DNA from: Cytophagales bacterium
GTDB taxonomy: Bacteria; Bacteroidota; Bacteroidia; Cytophagales; Microscillaceae
Direction of reading: 5' to 3'
DNA: 64,000 nucleotides
Assembly: GCA_013298075.1 (NCBI GenBank)
Contig: JAAFJG010000003.1
Span: 1-64,000, forward strand
Notes under the pieces: generated by a model
The model's database searches: none
The model's input: the letters and a program-made list of their open reading frames with translations, nothing else
What the model was told of the DNA's origin: nothing
Position numbers and translations under genes: made by a program
Shown: positions 8,907 through 17,866 of the stretch, in pieces
Position numbering within the stretch: the first letter of the stretch is position 1
How the letters are laid out: each line of letters opens with the position of its first letter

Positions 8907-10772
8907 TTATTTTTCTGATAATTCCATCCAACGCATACTTTTTTCGTCCAATTCTTTGGCAATATTTTCCAATTCTTTGGCTGTTTTTGTAATTTCTTCG
9001 TGAGAAACTCCAACGGCATTATTCAGTTTTTCAGTGAAATTTTTATGTTTATTTTCGAGAGTAGGAATTTCTTGTGCCAATGTTTCCAATTCTTTTTGTT
9101 CTTTGAATGATAGTTTTTGTGAACGTTTTTGCGTGATTTGATTCAAAGCATTTGTTTCTTTTTTGGCTGCTTCTTCTTGGGCTGCCAACTCTTTTTCGTA
9201 TTCCATTGTCGCACTATATTCAGAATAAGTCCCATTAAAATCTCTCATTTTTCCTTCGCCTTCCAATGCCCAAATATGATCCACCAATCTATCCATAAAA
9301 TATCTATCGTGTGTTACGACCAATAAACAACCTTGAAAATCTGCCAAAAAATCTTCCAAAATTTGTAAAGTGATAATATCTAAATCATTCGTTGGCTCAT
9401 CTAAAATCAAAAAATTAGGATTTTGTGCCAAAATTGTCAATAAATACAAACGCCTTTTTTCGCCTCCACTCAAAGTCGAAACATATGTATATTGTTGTTT
9501 AGGCGGAAATAAAAATCTTTCCAACAAATTCATAGGCGTAACCGTATGATTTTTACCAATCGTAATCACCTCCGCAATATCCGTAACGACCTCAATAACT
9601 CTTTTATCTTCAGGCAATTTTAGTCCATCTTGTTTATAATAACCAAAACGAATCGTTTCACCAACTTCTATCACGCCTTTTTGTAGTGCGATTTGATTGG
9701 TTAAAACGTTCAAGAGAGTAGATTTTCCTACGCCATTTTGTCCAATTACGCCAATTTTTTCGCCTTTTTTAAATATATATGAAAAGTCATCTAAAATTTT
9801 AAAATCGCCAAAACTATGTGATAAATTTTTTATTTCCATAATTTTACCGCCAATTCTTTGCATATTGATAGACATCGAAAGGTTTTCTTTTTTGAGATTG
9901 GTACTTGCTTTTTGCTTCAATTCTTGGAAAGCATCAACTCTATATTTTGCTTTTGTACCTCTCGCTTTGGGCATTCTTCGAATCCAATCTAACTCTTTAC
10001 GCATCAAATTGCGTGCTTTCATTACTTCTGAAGCCTGATTATATTCTCTTTCTTCTTTTTTTTCTAAGAAATAAGAATAATTTCCTTTGTATTTATATAA
10101 TTGACCATCAGCCAATTCAAAAATATGATTACAAATATTTTCCAAAAAATATCTATCGTGTGTTACCATCAAAATCGTTAAATTTTGTTGCGTCAAATAT
10201 TCCTCCAACCATTCAATCATTTCTAAATCTAAATGATTCGTTGGCTCATCAAGAATAATAAATTCAGGATTTGACAATAAAACTTGTGCCAATGACAAAC
10301 GCCTTTTTTGTCCACCCGAAAGCAAGTCGAGTGAGCGTGTCATATCACTAATTTTTAGTTTCGTTAAAATTTGTTCTACCTTTTGTTCAAAATCCCAAGC
10401 CTTTTCGCTTTCCATTTCGTTCATAGCTTTGTCGATTTTTTTGGCATCATTCGAGAGCAAAGCTTGTTCATAATTTTTGATAATTTTTAAGGTAGAATTG
10501 TCGTCATTAAAAATAACATCTTCTATATTTTTTGCGTCCTTAAAATTTGGTTCTTGGGCTAAAAATGCAATTCTTACATCTTTTTTGAAGGCAAAACTTC
10601 CGCTATCTAAGTCTTCTGTGCCATATAATACTTTAAAAAGAGAAGTTTTTCCTGTGCCATTTTGAGCAACTAAGGCAATTTTATCTCCTTTTTCTAATCC
10701 AAAACTAATATTTTGAAACAAAATCTTTTCGCCATAAGATTTTGTAAGATTTTCTACTGATAAATAATTCAT
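8907..10772 (-). CDS. ABC-F family ATP-binding protein
   Basis: A soluble protein with two ABC ATPase domains and no membrane segments. ABC-F proteins act on the ribosome, in translation or ribosome protection. Domain 1 has Walker A AQNGTGKTS and signature LSGGQKRRL; domain 2 has GQNGVGKST and LSGGEKRRL. The linker between them and a coiled-coil C-terminal extension (about residues 530-620) are present. Start MNYLSVENLTKSYG at 10772 was chosen because it matches the ABC domain start and because the longer reading frame would include the promoter. The -7 box ends 5 bases before the ATG, so the mRNA may be almost leaderless. Confidence 0.9.
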   Translation of the reverse strand: MNYLSVENLTKSYGEKILFQNISFGLEKGDKIALVAQNGTGKTSLFKVLYGTEDLDSGSFAFKKDVRIAFLAQEPNFKDAKNIEDVIFNDDNSTLKIIKNYEQALLSNDAKKIDKAMNEMESEKAWDFEQKVEQILTKLKISDMTRSLDLLSGGQKRRLSLAQVLLSNPEFIILDEPTNHLDLEMIEWLEEYLTQQNLTILMVTHDRYFLENICNHIFELADGQLYKYKGNYSYFLEKKEEREYNQASEVMKARNLMRKELDWIRRMPKARGTKAKYRVDAFQELKQKASTNLKKENLSMSINMQRIGGKIMEIKNLSHSFGDFKILDDFSYIFKKGEKIGVIGQNGVGKSTLLNVLTNQIALQKGVIEVGETIRFGYYKQDGLKLPEDKRVIEVVTDIAEVITIGKNHTVTPMNLLERFLFPPKQQYTYVSTLSGGEKRRLYLLTILAQNPNFLILDEPTNDLDIITLQILEDFLADFQGCLLVVTHDRYFMDRLVDHIWALEGEGKMRDFNGTYSEYSATMEYEKELAAQEEAAKKETNALNQITQKRSQKLSFKEQKELETLAQEIPTLENKHKNFTEKLNNAVGVSHEEITKTAKELENIAKELDEKSMRWMELSEK

Positions 10773-10776
10773 AGTG

Positions 10777-10784
10777 CAAAGGTA
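10777..10784 (-). promoter_or_regulatory. -7 box immediately before the ABC-F start
   Basis: Reads TACCTTTG on the minus strand and ends 4 bases upstream of the ATG at 10772. It leaves little or no room for a 5' untranslated region. Confidence 0.55.
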
Positions 10785-10839
10785 CAATAAATACACTAAA
10801 ATATAGAAAAATAAAGCAATTTTATTCAAAAATATACAA

Positions 10840-10873
10840 AAAGCCTACAAAAACTGATATTTTTGTAGGCTTT
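10840..10873 (-). terminator. terminator for the 10923-11558 gene
   Basis: AAAGCCTACAAAAA pairs with TTTTTGTAGGCTTT around a short loop. Confidence 0.65.
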
Positions 10874-10881
10874 CGAATGTA

Positions 10882-10920
10882 TTATTATCCTCCAAATAAA
10901 TCTGGAGGCAATTCAAAAAA
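10882..10920 (+). repeat. Repeat B fragment
   Basis: Only the CCTCCAAAT/ATCTGGAGG palindrome and AATTCAAAAAA of the B family remain. They lie between the stop codon at 10923 and its terminator. Confidence 0.55.
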
Positions 10921-10922
10921 AC

Positions 10923-11558
10923 TTATTTTTTCTTTCCTTTTTTGTCTTCTTTTGGTTTTTCTTTCGGTTTTTCTTTTTTATTTTTTTCGAATTGATTATC
11001 ACCTAACATTTCTTGCAAATGTCCATCAATTTCTTGTTGTTTTTGTTTCGAATATTTTCCTGTGGTATGATAAACAATTTTTCCACTTTTATCTAACAAA
11101 TAAAAATAAGGCAATTTTCTTTCCTCTTTATCTGTACCCAATGCTAAATCAGGAAAACTTTCGAGGCTTTTTCCTTTTACTACTAAAATATGTTCTTTCC
11201 AATGCGGTTTTACATTTTCTTCGAGTTTAGATTTTACTTTCCCAGATACAATTCTTTTCGCACCTGTCAATAAAACCACAAATTTAATATTGGCATCATA
11301 AGGCTCAAAATCAAACAAATTAGTTCCGGGCGCTTGAATAAATAAATCAAAAAGAGGTTGTCGCCACGCTTTCAAAAACTCTTCTGCATCTTCCGAATAA
11401 GCAATCGCAACCAAAGTAACTTTGTTGTTAGACATAGGAATCGAAGTTTCTTTTCCTAATAAATTATCACCTGACATGGAAGGGTATTTTTTTCCTACTT
11501 GTGCAAAAGTGGTAGAAATAATAAAAATAAATAGCGAATAAAAAAATAAATGTTTCAT
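10923..11558 (-). CDS. exported thioredoxin-like protein without CXXC, lysine-rich tail
   Basis: 211 residues with a signal peptide ending TTFAQ. The body (VTLVAIAYS, LFDLFIQAPGTNLFDFEPYDANIKFVVLLTG, LPYFYLLDKSGKIVYHTTGKY) has the strand order and the DKSGKIVY motif of a thioredoxin/peroxiredoxin fold. There is no CXXC redox pair, so classical disulfide chemistry is unlikely. The last 20 or so residues are nearly all K, E, P and D, possibly for surface or nucleic-acid contact. The fold assignment rests on motifs only. Confidence 0.6.
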   Translation of the reverse strand: MKHLFFYSLFIFIISTTFAQVGKKYPSMSGDNLLGKETSIPMSNNKVTLVAIAYSEDAEEFLKAWRQPLFDLFIQAPGTNLFDFEPYDANIKFVVLLTGAKRIVSGKVKSKLEENVKPHWKEHILVVKGKSLESFPDLALGTDKEERKLPYFYLLDKSGKIVYHTTGKYSKQKQQEIDGHLQEMLGDNQFEKNKKEKPKEKPKEDKKGKKK

Positions 11559-11596
11559 TTTTCAATCAAATGTTTAAAAATAAATTATCTATAAAA

Positions 11597-11678
11597 ACTC
11601 CCTCACCTTTGGGGAGGGCTGGGGTGCATAATTTTATCAAAAAGCCCCACCCTAACCCTCCCCAGCGGTGAGAGAACT
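11597..11678. repeat. Repeat C, short inverted pair
   Basis: A CTCCCTCACCTTTGGGGAGG arm faces CCTCCCCAGCGGTGAGAG across about 20 bases. The same ends flank the longer element at 16164-16384. GC content is well above the surrounding DNA. Confidence 0.6.
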
Positions 11679-11753
11679 AAAATAGTTTTTTAATACCACA
11701 ATGATAACGAAAAAAAATGTAATTATATCAAAAATAAAAATATTTTTTTATTT

Positions 11754-12371
11754 TTATTTTTTATGTGTAAAAACTCTTGTCAAACCTTTTGAATTGGTTA
11801 AAGTAAGCGTCTTTTTTTCTTCATTATATTTTAATTTTACTTTACCTTCTTTTTTAAGCGTAATTTCAAAAGGTATATTACCAGTGATTACATCTTCCAT
11901 ATTATTGACTGCGGCTTCTTCGGGAACGGATTGTGGGGTGGGCATATAATAAAATTTACCAAAACCGACAGGCGTGTAAATAGCATATAATCTTTCTTTT
12001 CCACACTCAAAACCTTCTTCCCAAAAAAAATTTTGTACTGAACTATCACCTTTTCCTTCTTCTGTGAGTTGCAAAATAAACATTTGTGGACGTAAAATAT
12101 ATCTTTTTTTTGTTTTTGGATGTTCGATTTTTACTTCTCCTACTTTATCATAATCCCCTTGAAAATTTTCATAATCACCCAACAGAGTCATTTTTATTTT
12201 TTCTTTGTCTTTGCTTTCTCTGTAATAAATTTGTTTTGTTTGTTCTTGATTTTCGACATAAAAAAAAGCTGTTTTTTTGGGTTCTCTTAATGAATATTTG
12301 AAGTTATTTTGTGCTGTGATATTTTGAAAAAACATCAAAAATAAATAGGATAATAAAAAATATTGTTTCAT
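11754..12371 (-). CDS. exported hypothetical protein
   Basis: 205 residues with a signal peptide (MKQYFLLSYLFLMFFQNITAQ). The mature part is rich in charged beta-strand-like segments (KTAFFYVENQEQTKQIYYRES, KKRYILRPQMFILQLTEEG). No family or catalytic motif is recognised. It is probably periplasmic or on the outer membrane. Its 5' side borders the decayed gene and nested repeats at 12.5-12.96 kb. Confidence 0.6.
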   Translation of the reverse strand: MKQYFLLSYLFLMFFQNITAQNNFKYSLREPKKTAFFYVENQEQTKQIYYRESKDKEKIKMTLLGDYENFQGDYDKVGEVKIEHPKTKKRYILRPQMFILQLTEEGKGDSSVQNFFWEEGFECGKERLYAIYTPVGFGKFYYMPTPQSVPEEAAVNNMEDVITGNIPFEITLKKEGKVKLKYNEEKKTLTLTNSKGLTRVFTHKK

Positions 12372-12543
12372 ACAGTTAAATTTAAAATAGTTTATAACTT
12401 TGATTTTATACGTTTTTTTAGTGTAATTGTTTGGAATTTGTATAATATTATTTTATAAATTTCCATGAATTATCTTGAAAATATTTAACGTATTTTTGAT
12501 AATAAAAATTGAATAAATTTTTGGAATATCGAATAAAAATCAC

Positions 12544-12551
12544 TACATTTG
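12544..12551 (+). promoter_or_regulatory. -7 box of a lost gene
   Basis: TACATTTG matches TAnnTTTG, 88 bases upstream of an ATG (12640) whose gene has been cut off by repeat B. Confidence 0.4.
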
Positions 12552-12639
12552 CGTAGTTATTTTACTTTTCAAGTTATATACAATAATTTGCGTTAAATTA
12601 TCGAACTCTCTTATATTTTTTATCACAAAAATTTTAGTT

Positions 12640-12690
12640 ATGAAAAGACTTATTATTCTTTTGGTTCATGGGAAGTTATTGCGGAGCTAA
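12640..12690 (+). pseudogene. 5' remnant of an exported protein gene cut off by repeat B
   Basis: ATG at 12640 encodes MKRLIILL, the beginning of a typical signal peptide. The sequence then runs into the GGTTCATGG left end of repeat B (12663) and stops at 12690. A -7 box lies upstream. No continuation is visible past the repeats, so the rest of the gene is lost. Confidence 0.45.
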
Positions 12691-12960
12691 TTTTTTTCTA
12701 TAGTATGAATAATCTTTTATTAAAAAATATAGAAAAATATCCATCTCACAAACATAAAAATTTTGGCTAAAGCCAAGAATTGAATTTTATATTAGTATTT
12801 TTTAAATGAAAGAGATTTTAGCACACAGATACGAATTTAGCGGATTAATACGGATTTTTTTTCTTTTTTCTCAAATTTTTAATGATTTTTGTCAATTTTT
12901 GGCTACCATTTAAAAAACTCTATTATCCTGCAGATAAATCTGGAGACAATTCAAAAAACA
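12663..12960 (+). repeat. Repeat B copy interrupted by repeat A
   Basis: The left part (GGTTCATGGGAAGTTATTGCGGAG ends split here for brevity, ...GGCTAAAGCC...TTGAATTTTATATTA) and the right part (TATTATCCTGCAGATAAATCTGG...) are separated by repeat A at 12795-12920. Uninterrupted copies read TTGAATTTTATATTATCC at this point. Confidence 0.7.
12795..12920 (+). repeat. Repeat A, copy 2, inserted in repeat B
   Basis: 126 bp, with the same ends as copy 1 and a small internal deletion. TATTA is present on both sides (12790-12794, 12921-12925) but only once in uninterrupted B copies, so it is a 5-bp target duplication. Confidence 0.75.
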
Positions 12961-13073
12961 CATATCTTATTTTTAAGTTTACAAAGTTAAACAAAATATA
13001 TCTTTCTTCAAAAAAATTAGATATAAAACTAATAAAATTTTATTTTCTTGTTTATTATTCAACAAATATTTTT

Positions 13074-13081
13074 TAACTTTG
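13074..13081 (+). promoter_or_regulatory. -7 box for the HIT gene
   Basis: TAACTTTG, 42 bases before the GTG start at 13124. A possible TTG start at 13079 falls inside this box. Confidence 0.5.
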
Positions 13082-13123
13082 CAAAAGTTAGAATTAAATT
13101 TTTCACTCAAAAGAAGTAAAAAC

Positions 13124-13516
13124 GTGTCAATTTTTTCAAAAATTATCAAAGGAGAAATTCCTTGTTATAAAATAGCAGAAGATGAAAATTGTTTTGCATT
13201 TTTAGACATCAGCCCCAAAGCAAAAGGACATACATTAGTTATTCCTAAAAAAGAAGTAGATTATTTGTTTGATTTAGAAGAAGAAGAATATATTGCCTTA
13301 CAAAAATTTGTCAAAAAAATTGCAAAAGCACAAAAAAAAGCGTTTCAATGCCAGCGAATTTGTACGGCTGTGATTGGGTATGAAGTTCCACACGCGCATG
13401 TACATCTACTCCCAAGCAATAGTATGGCAGATGCGACGCTTTCAGGCAAAACAAAAATATTTTCAAAGGAAGAGATGCAAAAAATTGCAGAAGGAATTCA
13501 GAAAAATTTGGAATAA
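13124..13516 (+). CDS. HIT family (histidine triad) nucleotide-binding protein
   Basis: A small cytosolic hydrolase/transferase of the HIT superfamily, probably acting on nucleoside phosphoramidates or dinucleoside polyphosphates. The triad HAHVHLL sits near residue 98-102. The N-terminal SIFSKIIKGEIPCYK and DISPKAKGHTLVIPKKE are typical HinT motifs, and the 130-residue length fits. The GTG start gives VSIFSKII, the family's usual beginning. The stop lies 4 bases from the stop of the converging phosphatase gene, so any termination signals must lie inside coding DNA. Confidence 0.88.
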   Translation: MSIFSKIIKGEIPCYKIAEDENCFAFLDISPKAKGHTLVIPKKEVDYLFDLEEEEYIALQKFVKKIAKAQKKAFQCQRICTAVIGYEVPHAHVHLLPSNSMADATLSGKTKIFSKEEMQKIAEGIQKNLE

Positions 13517-13520
13517 TAAA

Positions 13521-15728
13521 TTAAATTTTGATGCCCATCAGTGTAATATCATCTCTTTGAGTGGCATTTTGTTGATGGTCATTTAATTTTTTTTCGAGCA
13601 TAATTTTTTGGTCTTTCAAAGACAAATAAGCAGAATTTCGTAAAAATTCTTTGAGTTGTGTACTGCCAATTCTTTTCTTTTTAGGATTGGCTTGGTCTGC
13701 ATATCCATCGCTTGCTAAATAAATATTGCTACCAATTTTTAGATTTAATTCTTGATTTTGATAATATTTTTCTCTACTTCCTGCAAATCCAATCGGTTCA
13801 GAAGTACCAATAACTTCTATCAGTTCCAATTCTTTATCTTCTTTTTTCTCCTCTACAATCCAGAGTGGTCTTTTTGCTCCTGCATATACTAATTGTACAC
13901 TTTGTTCCAAATATTGAAATCTACAAAGAGCAACCTCCATACCAATAGCAATATTTTCTGTTTGTCTTTCGATAATATTTCCCAACCCTTCATTCAATAA
14001 ATGTAATATTTGTGCGGGAGAATAAATATGTTGTTGATTGATAATTTCATTCAATAAAGTATGCCCAATCATAGTCATTAATCCACCAGAAACGCCATGA
14101 CCTGTGCAATCTACCACCGCCACAAATTTATATTTATCTAATTTTGCTACCCAATAAAAATCGCCAGAAACAACATCTTTTGGTTTAGAAATAATAAAAT
14201 AATCGCTTAAAATTTGTTGAATTTTATCATCGGGAGGTAAAATAGATTGCTGAATTGTTTCTGCATATCGAATACTATCTGTGATTTTGATATAAGTTCT
14301 TTCTAATTGATTAGATTTTTCTTCTAATAAATCACTTTTGGTTTCTAATTCTGTTTTTTGTTGTTGAATTTCTAAATTTCTTTGCCTTAATTGTTCATTT
14401 CTGAGTCTAATATCTCTGCGACTTTTATAAATTACGTACAAAAATCCACCTGCTAAAATCAACATCAAAACAGACACAATATTAATCACAAATTGTAATC
14501 TTACATTTCTTTCTAATTCTTGTCTTTGTTTATTTTCTATTTTTTCATTTTCAGCTTTGGCTGCGATAATTTCTTTTTGAATTTTTGATTCTCTATCTTT
14601 TATATCATATCCTAATCGACTTTGAATATCAGAAAAAGCAAAAACTTCGCTTTCATTATACAAAGAATCATGATAAGCTTTGAATAATTTGAAATTTTGA
14701 AAGGCAAATACTTGATTATTATTGGCTTCGTGTGCCAACGCCAATTTTTGATAACTATCTCTAATAATTTTTTTAGAATTGAGTTCTTTGGCAATTTGAA
14801 GGCTTTTAAAATAATGATCTATTGCTTTTGGGTATGTTTTGATGCGCATATATACATCACCAATACCAATATAACTAACGGCTGTTCCTTCGTTATAATG
14901 TGCATTTTCGTATAATTTTCGTGCTTCTAAATATAAAACTAATACTTCATTGGGCGAATATCCTGTCAGATTATAAATATTTGCTTTCCCTATCAAATTA
15001 CGGGCTAGTTCGCGTGAATTATTGGGCATTCTTCTAAAAATAATCTCTCCTTTTTTATAATATTCTAAACCCGTATTTAATAATTTTTTGCTTACAAACC
15101 ATTCTCCTATATTCGTTTGACAAGTCGCAATCAATAATTGATCTTGTAAATCGGTTGCCATTTTGAGGGCTTGGTCATAATTATCTTTGGCTAGATTATA
15201 ATTTTTAGCACTAAAATAAGTTTCACCTATCCACGTCAAACTGATAGCAATTTCTTGTTTAGCATCTATTGATTCAAATAATTTGATACTTTCTTGATAT
15301 TGTACGAGGGCTTGTTGATAATTTCCGAGATTATGATAAGTTCTTCCTATCAATCTAATGGCGGTTGCTTCTCCTTTTCTATTGCCTTTTTCTTTAGAAA
15401 ATTTGGCAGAACGAACAAAATATTCTAAGGCTTTTTGGTATTTTTCTAAGGCATAATACGCTTTGGCAATTTGAATCAAAGCCTCACCAATTCCTATATT
15501 AAAATTACTTTTTTCCGCAATCAAAAGTGCTTGTTGTGCATATAATAATGACCTTTCTGTTAAATTATCTAAAATACTTTTAGACATCATTATCAGTTTA
15601 CGTGCTTTTTCGTTTTCAGAATTATTATCTTTTTTTAATAGCACTTCCAAACTATCTTTCGAAGTTTTTTGGGCTATTAGATAATTTTGAGCAAGAAAAA
15701 ATAAAAATAAAATAAATAGAAAACGCAT
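13521..15728 (-). CDS. TPR-SpoIIE serine phosphatase (membrane-anchored)
   Basis: 735 residues. Order: a signal peptide (1-20), a periplasmic TPR array (about 40-380), a transmembrane segment (NIVSVLMLILAGGFLYVIY, about 410-432), a coiled coil (435-490), then a cytoplasmic PP2C/SpoIIE phosphatase. The metal-binding acidic residues are present in VVSGDFYW, VVDCTGHGVSGG and LASDGYADQ. It probably senses an extracytoplasmic signal through the TPRs and dephosphorylates a protein partner. It has the same architecture as the 53682-55703 protein but no SiaB/SiaC genes next to it, so its partner is unknown. A -7 box lies just upstream. Confidence 0.85.
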   Translation of the reverse strand: MRFLFILFLFFLAQNYLIAQKTSKDSLEVLLKKDNNSENEKARKLIMMSKSILDNLTERSLLYAQQALLIAEKSNFNIGIGEALIQIAKAYYALEKYQKALEYFVRSAKFSKEKGNRKGEATAIRLIGRTYHNLGNYQQALVQYQESIKLFESIDAKQEIAISLTWIGETYFSAKNYNLAKDNYDQALKMATDLQDQLLIATCQTNIGEWFVSKKLLNTGLEYYKKGEIIFRRMPNNSRELARNLIGKANIYNLTGYSPNEVLVLYLEARKLYENAHYNEGTAVSYIGIGDVYMRIKTYPKAIDHYFKSLQIAKELNSKKIIRDSYQKLALAHEANNNQVFAFQNFKLFKAYHDSLYNESEVFAFSDIQSRLGYDIKDRESKIQKEIIAAKAENEKIENKQRQELERNVRLQFVINIVSVLMLILAGGFLYVIYKSRRDIRLRNEQLRQRNLEIQQQKTELETKSDLLEEKSNQLERTYIKITDSIRYAETIQQSILPPDDKIQQILSDYFIISKPKDVVSGDFYWVAKLDKYKFVAVVDCTGHGVSGGLMTMIGHTLLNEIINQQHIYSPAQILHLLNEGLGNIIERQTENIAIGMEVALCRFQYLEQSVQLVYAGAKRPLWIVEEKKEDKELELIEVIGTSEPIGFAGSREKYYQNQELNLKIGSNIYLASDGYADQANPKKKRIGSTQLKEFLRNSAYLSLKDQKIMLEKKLNDHQQNATQRDDITLMGIKI

Positions 15729-15756
15729 TTGAACAAGTAATTTAGTCTTTAAAGTA

Positions 15757-15764
15757 CAAAAATA
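15757..15764 (-). promoter_or_regulatory. -7 box for the TPR-SpoIIE gene
   Basis: Reads TATTTTTG on the minus strand, 28 bases before the ATG. Confidence 0.45.
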
Positions 15765-15811
15765 ATGCGAATATGTATCAATTACTAATTTTTAAGTAAA
15801 AACTTTTTTAT

Positions 15812-16099
15812 TTATATAAATATAAATCCTTCTTCGTTTGTTTTTGGGTCAATTTGATAATCTAAAATGCTGTTAATTACATACATAAATTGCATTTTTT
15901 TAATAATTATTCTGATATTATTCTCAAAAAAAATTTCATCATTTTCTTTTATTGTATCGAACCCCATATATAAATTCTGGTTACAACCTGTTCCTTTGCT
16001 CCCAATTCGGAGTCCATATTCTTCTCCAATATTTTTATGTTGGATAATTTCGATAATTTTTTGTTGTGCTTTTGAAGTAATGGTAATTGGTAAATTCAT
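15812..16099 (-). CDS. HesB/IscA-like iron-sulfur assembly family protein
   Basis: 95 residues beginning MNLPITITSKAQQKI. The start at 16099 was chosen because the upstream extension runs toward repeat C and has no family similarity. The core EYGLRIGSKGTGCNQNLYMGFD matches the IscA fold, with one cysteine near residue 41. The C-terminal CGC pair of classical IscA is absent; the protein ends EEGFIFI, as in a Bacteroidota-specific subgroup. It may carry iron or a cluster with one cysteine or act as a scaffold-like protein; it need not be a broken IscA. Confidence 0.7.
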   Translation of the reverse strand: MNLPITITSKAQQKIIEIIQHKNIGEEYGLRIGSKGTGCNQNLYMGFDTIKENDEIFFENNIRIIIKKMQFMYVINSILDYQIDPKTNEEGFIFI

Positions 16100-16163
16100 T
16101 TTTTGGTTTGATTTTAAGGGAGCATATAAAAAATAAACTACCCACTCAAAAAAACCTATTTTT

Positions 16164-16384
16164 AGTTCCCTCACCGCTGAGGAGGGTTAGGGTCAGTGTT
16201 GTTAAATTCTTTTTTTTTAACAAGTAAAATAGAAATTAACTTGTATAATATTCTGTAAAAAATCTATAATTTTTTGAAAATCTTATAGATTTGGCAAATT
16301 ATATTTTGATTTGTAAAATAATTTACCTGACAAATATTAGAACTTAACAACACTGACCCCAGCCCTCCCCAAAGGTGAGGGAGT
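16164..16384. repeat. Repeat C element with about 46-bp inverted ends
   Basis: The left arm (TTCCCTCACCGCTGAGGAGG, then GTCAGTGTTGTTAAATTCT) and the reverse complement of the right arm match at most positions. About 130 bp of AT-rich sequence without genes lies between. It fills the gap between 16099 and 16510. It is related to 11597-11678 and 40066-40116. Non-autonomous mobile element is an inference. Confidence 0.65.
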
Positions 16385-16509
16385 TTTTTTGGGTATAATA
16401 TTTTCTACTTAGTCCCTAAAAGGTTATGTTTATAAAAAAACTTTCCAAAAGAAAAATATAATTTACCTTTGAAAAGTCTTTTTTTTGAAACTAATTATAT
16501 CAATATTTT

Positions 16510-17856
16510 CTAATCTAAATCAGAAAAATCAAAATCTTCTAAAAACTTTGTCGTAAAATCTCCTTCTCTAAATTTTGGATTATCCATCAATTTCAAATGA
16601 AAAGGAATAGTTGTTTTTACGCCTTCAATCACAAATTCTTGCAAAGCACGTTTCATTCTGATAATTGCTTCTTCTCTGGTTTGCGCACTCACAATCAATT
16701 TTGCGACCATCGAATCATAAAAAGGTGGAATCGTATAACCTGCATAAATATGACTATCGACTCGAATCCCATGACCGCCCGGAATATGTAAATTTATAAT
16801 TTTACCCGGACTTGGACGAAAACCATTTTTTGGGTCTTCTGCATTGATACGACATTCAATAGCGTGTAATTGTGGCTCATAATTTTTACCAGAAATAGCA
16901 ATTCCCGCCGCAATTTTAATTTGTTCTTTTATCAAATCAAAAGTGGTAACTTCTTCAGTGATTGGGTGTTCTACCTGAATACGTGTATTCATTTCCATAA
17001 AATAGAACTTTCCGTATTTATCCACCAAAAATTCGACCGTTCCTACGCCTTCATATTGAATAGAAGAAGCCGCTTTGATGGCTGCCTCTCCCATCGCTTT
17101 GCGCAATTCGGGAGTCATAATAGGCGAAGGAGTTTCTTCGACTAATTTTTGATGTCTTCTTTGAATACTACAATCTCTTTCAGATAAATGGCAAACCGTT
17201 CCGAACTGATCGCCTGCAATTTGAATTTCGATATGTCTTGGCTCAACTACAAATTTTTCCAAATATAAACCATCATTGCCAAAAGAAGCTCCTGATTCTT
17301 GTTTGGCTTCGTGCCATGCTTTTTCAAATTCTTCTTCAGATTTAATCACACGCATACCACGTCCGCCTCCGCCTGCTGTGGCTTTGATAATAACAGGATA
17401 TTCAATTTCTTTGGCAATTTTTTTACCTTGTTCTATTGATTCTAACAATCCATCAGACCCCGGAATAATTGGTACTCCTGCCGATTTCATCGTATCTTTT
17501 GCAGTAGATTTATCACCCATTTGGTTAATTTGTTCGGGAGTTGCTCCGATAAATTTAAAACCATTTTGTTGGCATATAGCCGAAAATTTAGCATTTTCAG
17601 ATAAAAAACCATACCCTGGGTGAATGGCATCAGCATTTGTAATTTCTGCTGCTGCAATAATATGTGGAATATTCAAATAAGAATCTTTGCTTGCTGGTTT
17701 TCCGATACAAACCGCTTCATCAGCAAATCTTACGTGCAAGCTATCTTTATCAGCAGTTGAATAAACAGCCACTGTTTTGATGCCCATTTCTTTACAAGTA
17801 CGAATAATACGCAATGCAATTTCTCCTCTATTAGCAATTAGTATTTTTTTAAACAT
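16510..17856 (-). CDS. accC: acetyl-CoA carboxylase, biotin carboxylase subunit
   Basis: AccC carboxylates biotin on its carrier protein, using ATP and bicarbonate, in the first step of fatty-acid synthesis. The 448-residue length is normal. [18 protein letters not shown] opens the protein. The glycine-rich ATP loop is in [13 protein letters not shown], and catalytic residues are in [26 protein letters not shown] and [16 protein letters not shown]. It starts 10 bases after accB ends on the same strand, a classic accBC operon. The carboxyltransferase genes accA and accD are not in the window. Confidence 0.95.
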   Translation of the reverse strand: MFKKILIANRGEIALRIIRTCKEMGIKTVAVYSTADKDSLHVRFADEAVCIGKPASKDSYLNIPHIIAAAEITNADAIHPGYGFLSENAKFSAICQQNGFKFIGATPEQINQMGDKSTAKDTMKSAGVPIIPGSDGLLESIEQGKKIAKEIEYPVIIKATAGGGGRGMRVIKSEEEFEKAWHEAKQESGASFGNDGLYLEKFVVEPRHIEIQIAGDQFGTVCHLSERDCSIQRRHQKLVEETPSPIMTPELRKAMGEAAIKAASSIQYEGVGTVEFLVDKYGKFYFMEMNTRIQVEHPITEEVTTFDLIKEQIKIAAGIAISGKNYEPQLHAIECRINAEDPKNGFRPSPGKIINLHIPGGHGIRVDSHIYAGYTIPPFYDSMVAKLIVSAQTREEAIIRMKRALQEFVIEGVKTTIPFHLKLMDNPKFREGDFTTKFLEDFDFSDLD

Positions 17857-17866
17857 ATTCCTCTTT

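Noticed and set aside
12882-13076. 64-codon + frame over the end of the nested repeats
   Set aside because: Most of it translates repeats A and B; no independent coding signal.
13079-13123. Upstream TTG start for the HIT protein
   Set aside because: It lies in the -7 box; VSIFSKII at the GTG is the normal beginning of the family.
15812-16099. Broken IscA because the CGC pair is missing
   Set aside because: The protein ends in the same way as a Bacteroidota subgroup with one cysteine and otherwise keeps the fold, so truncation is not needed to explain it.
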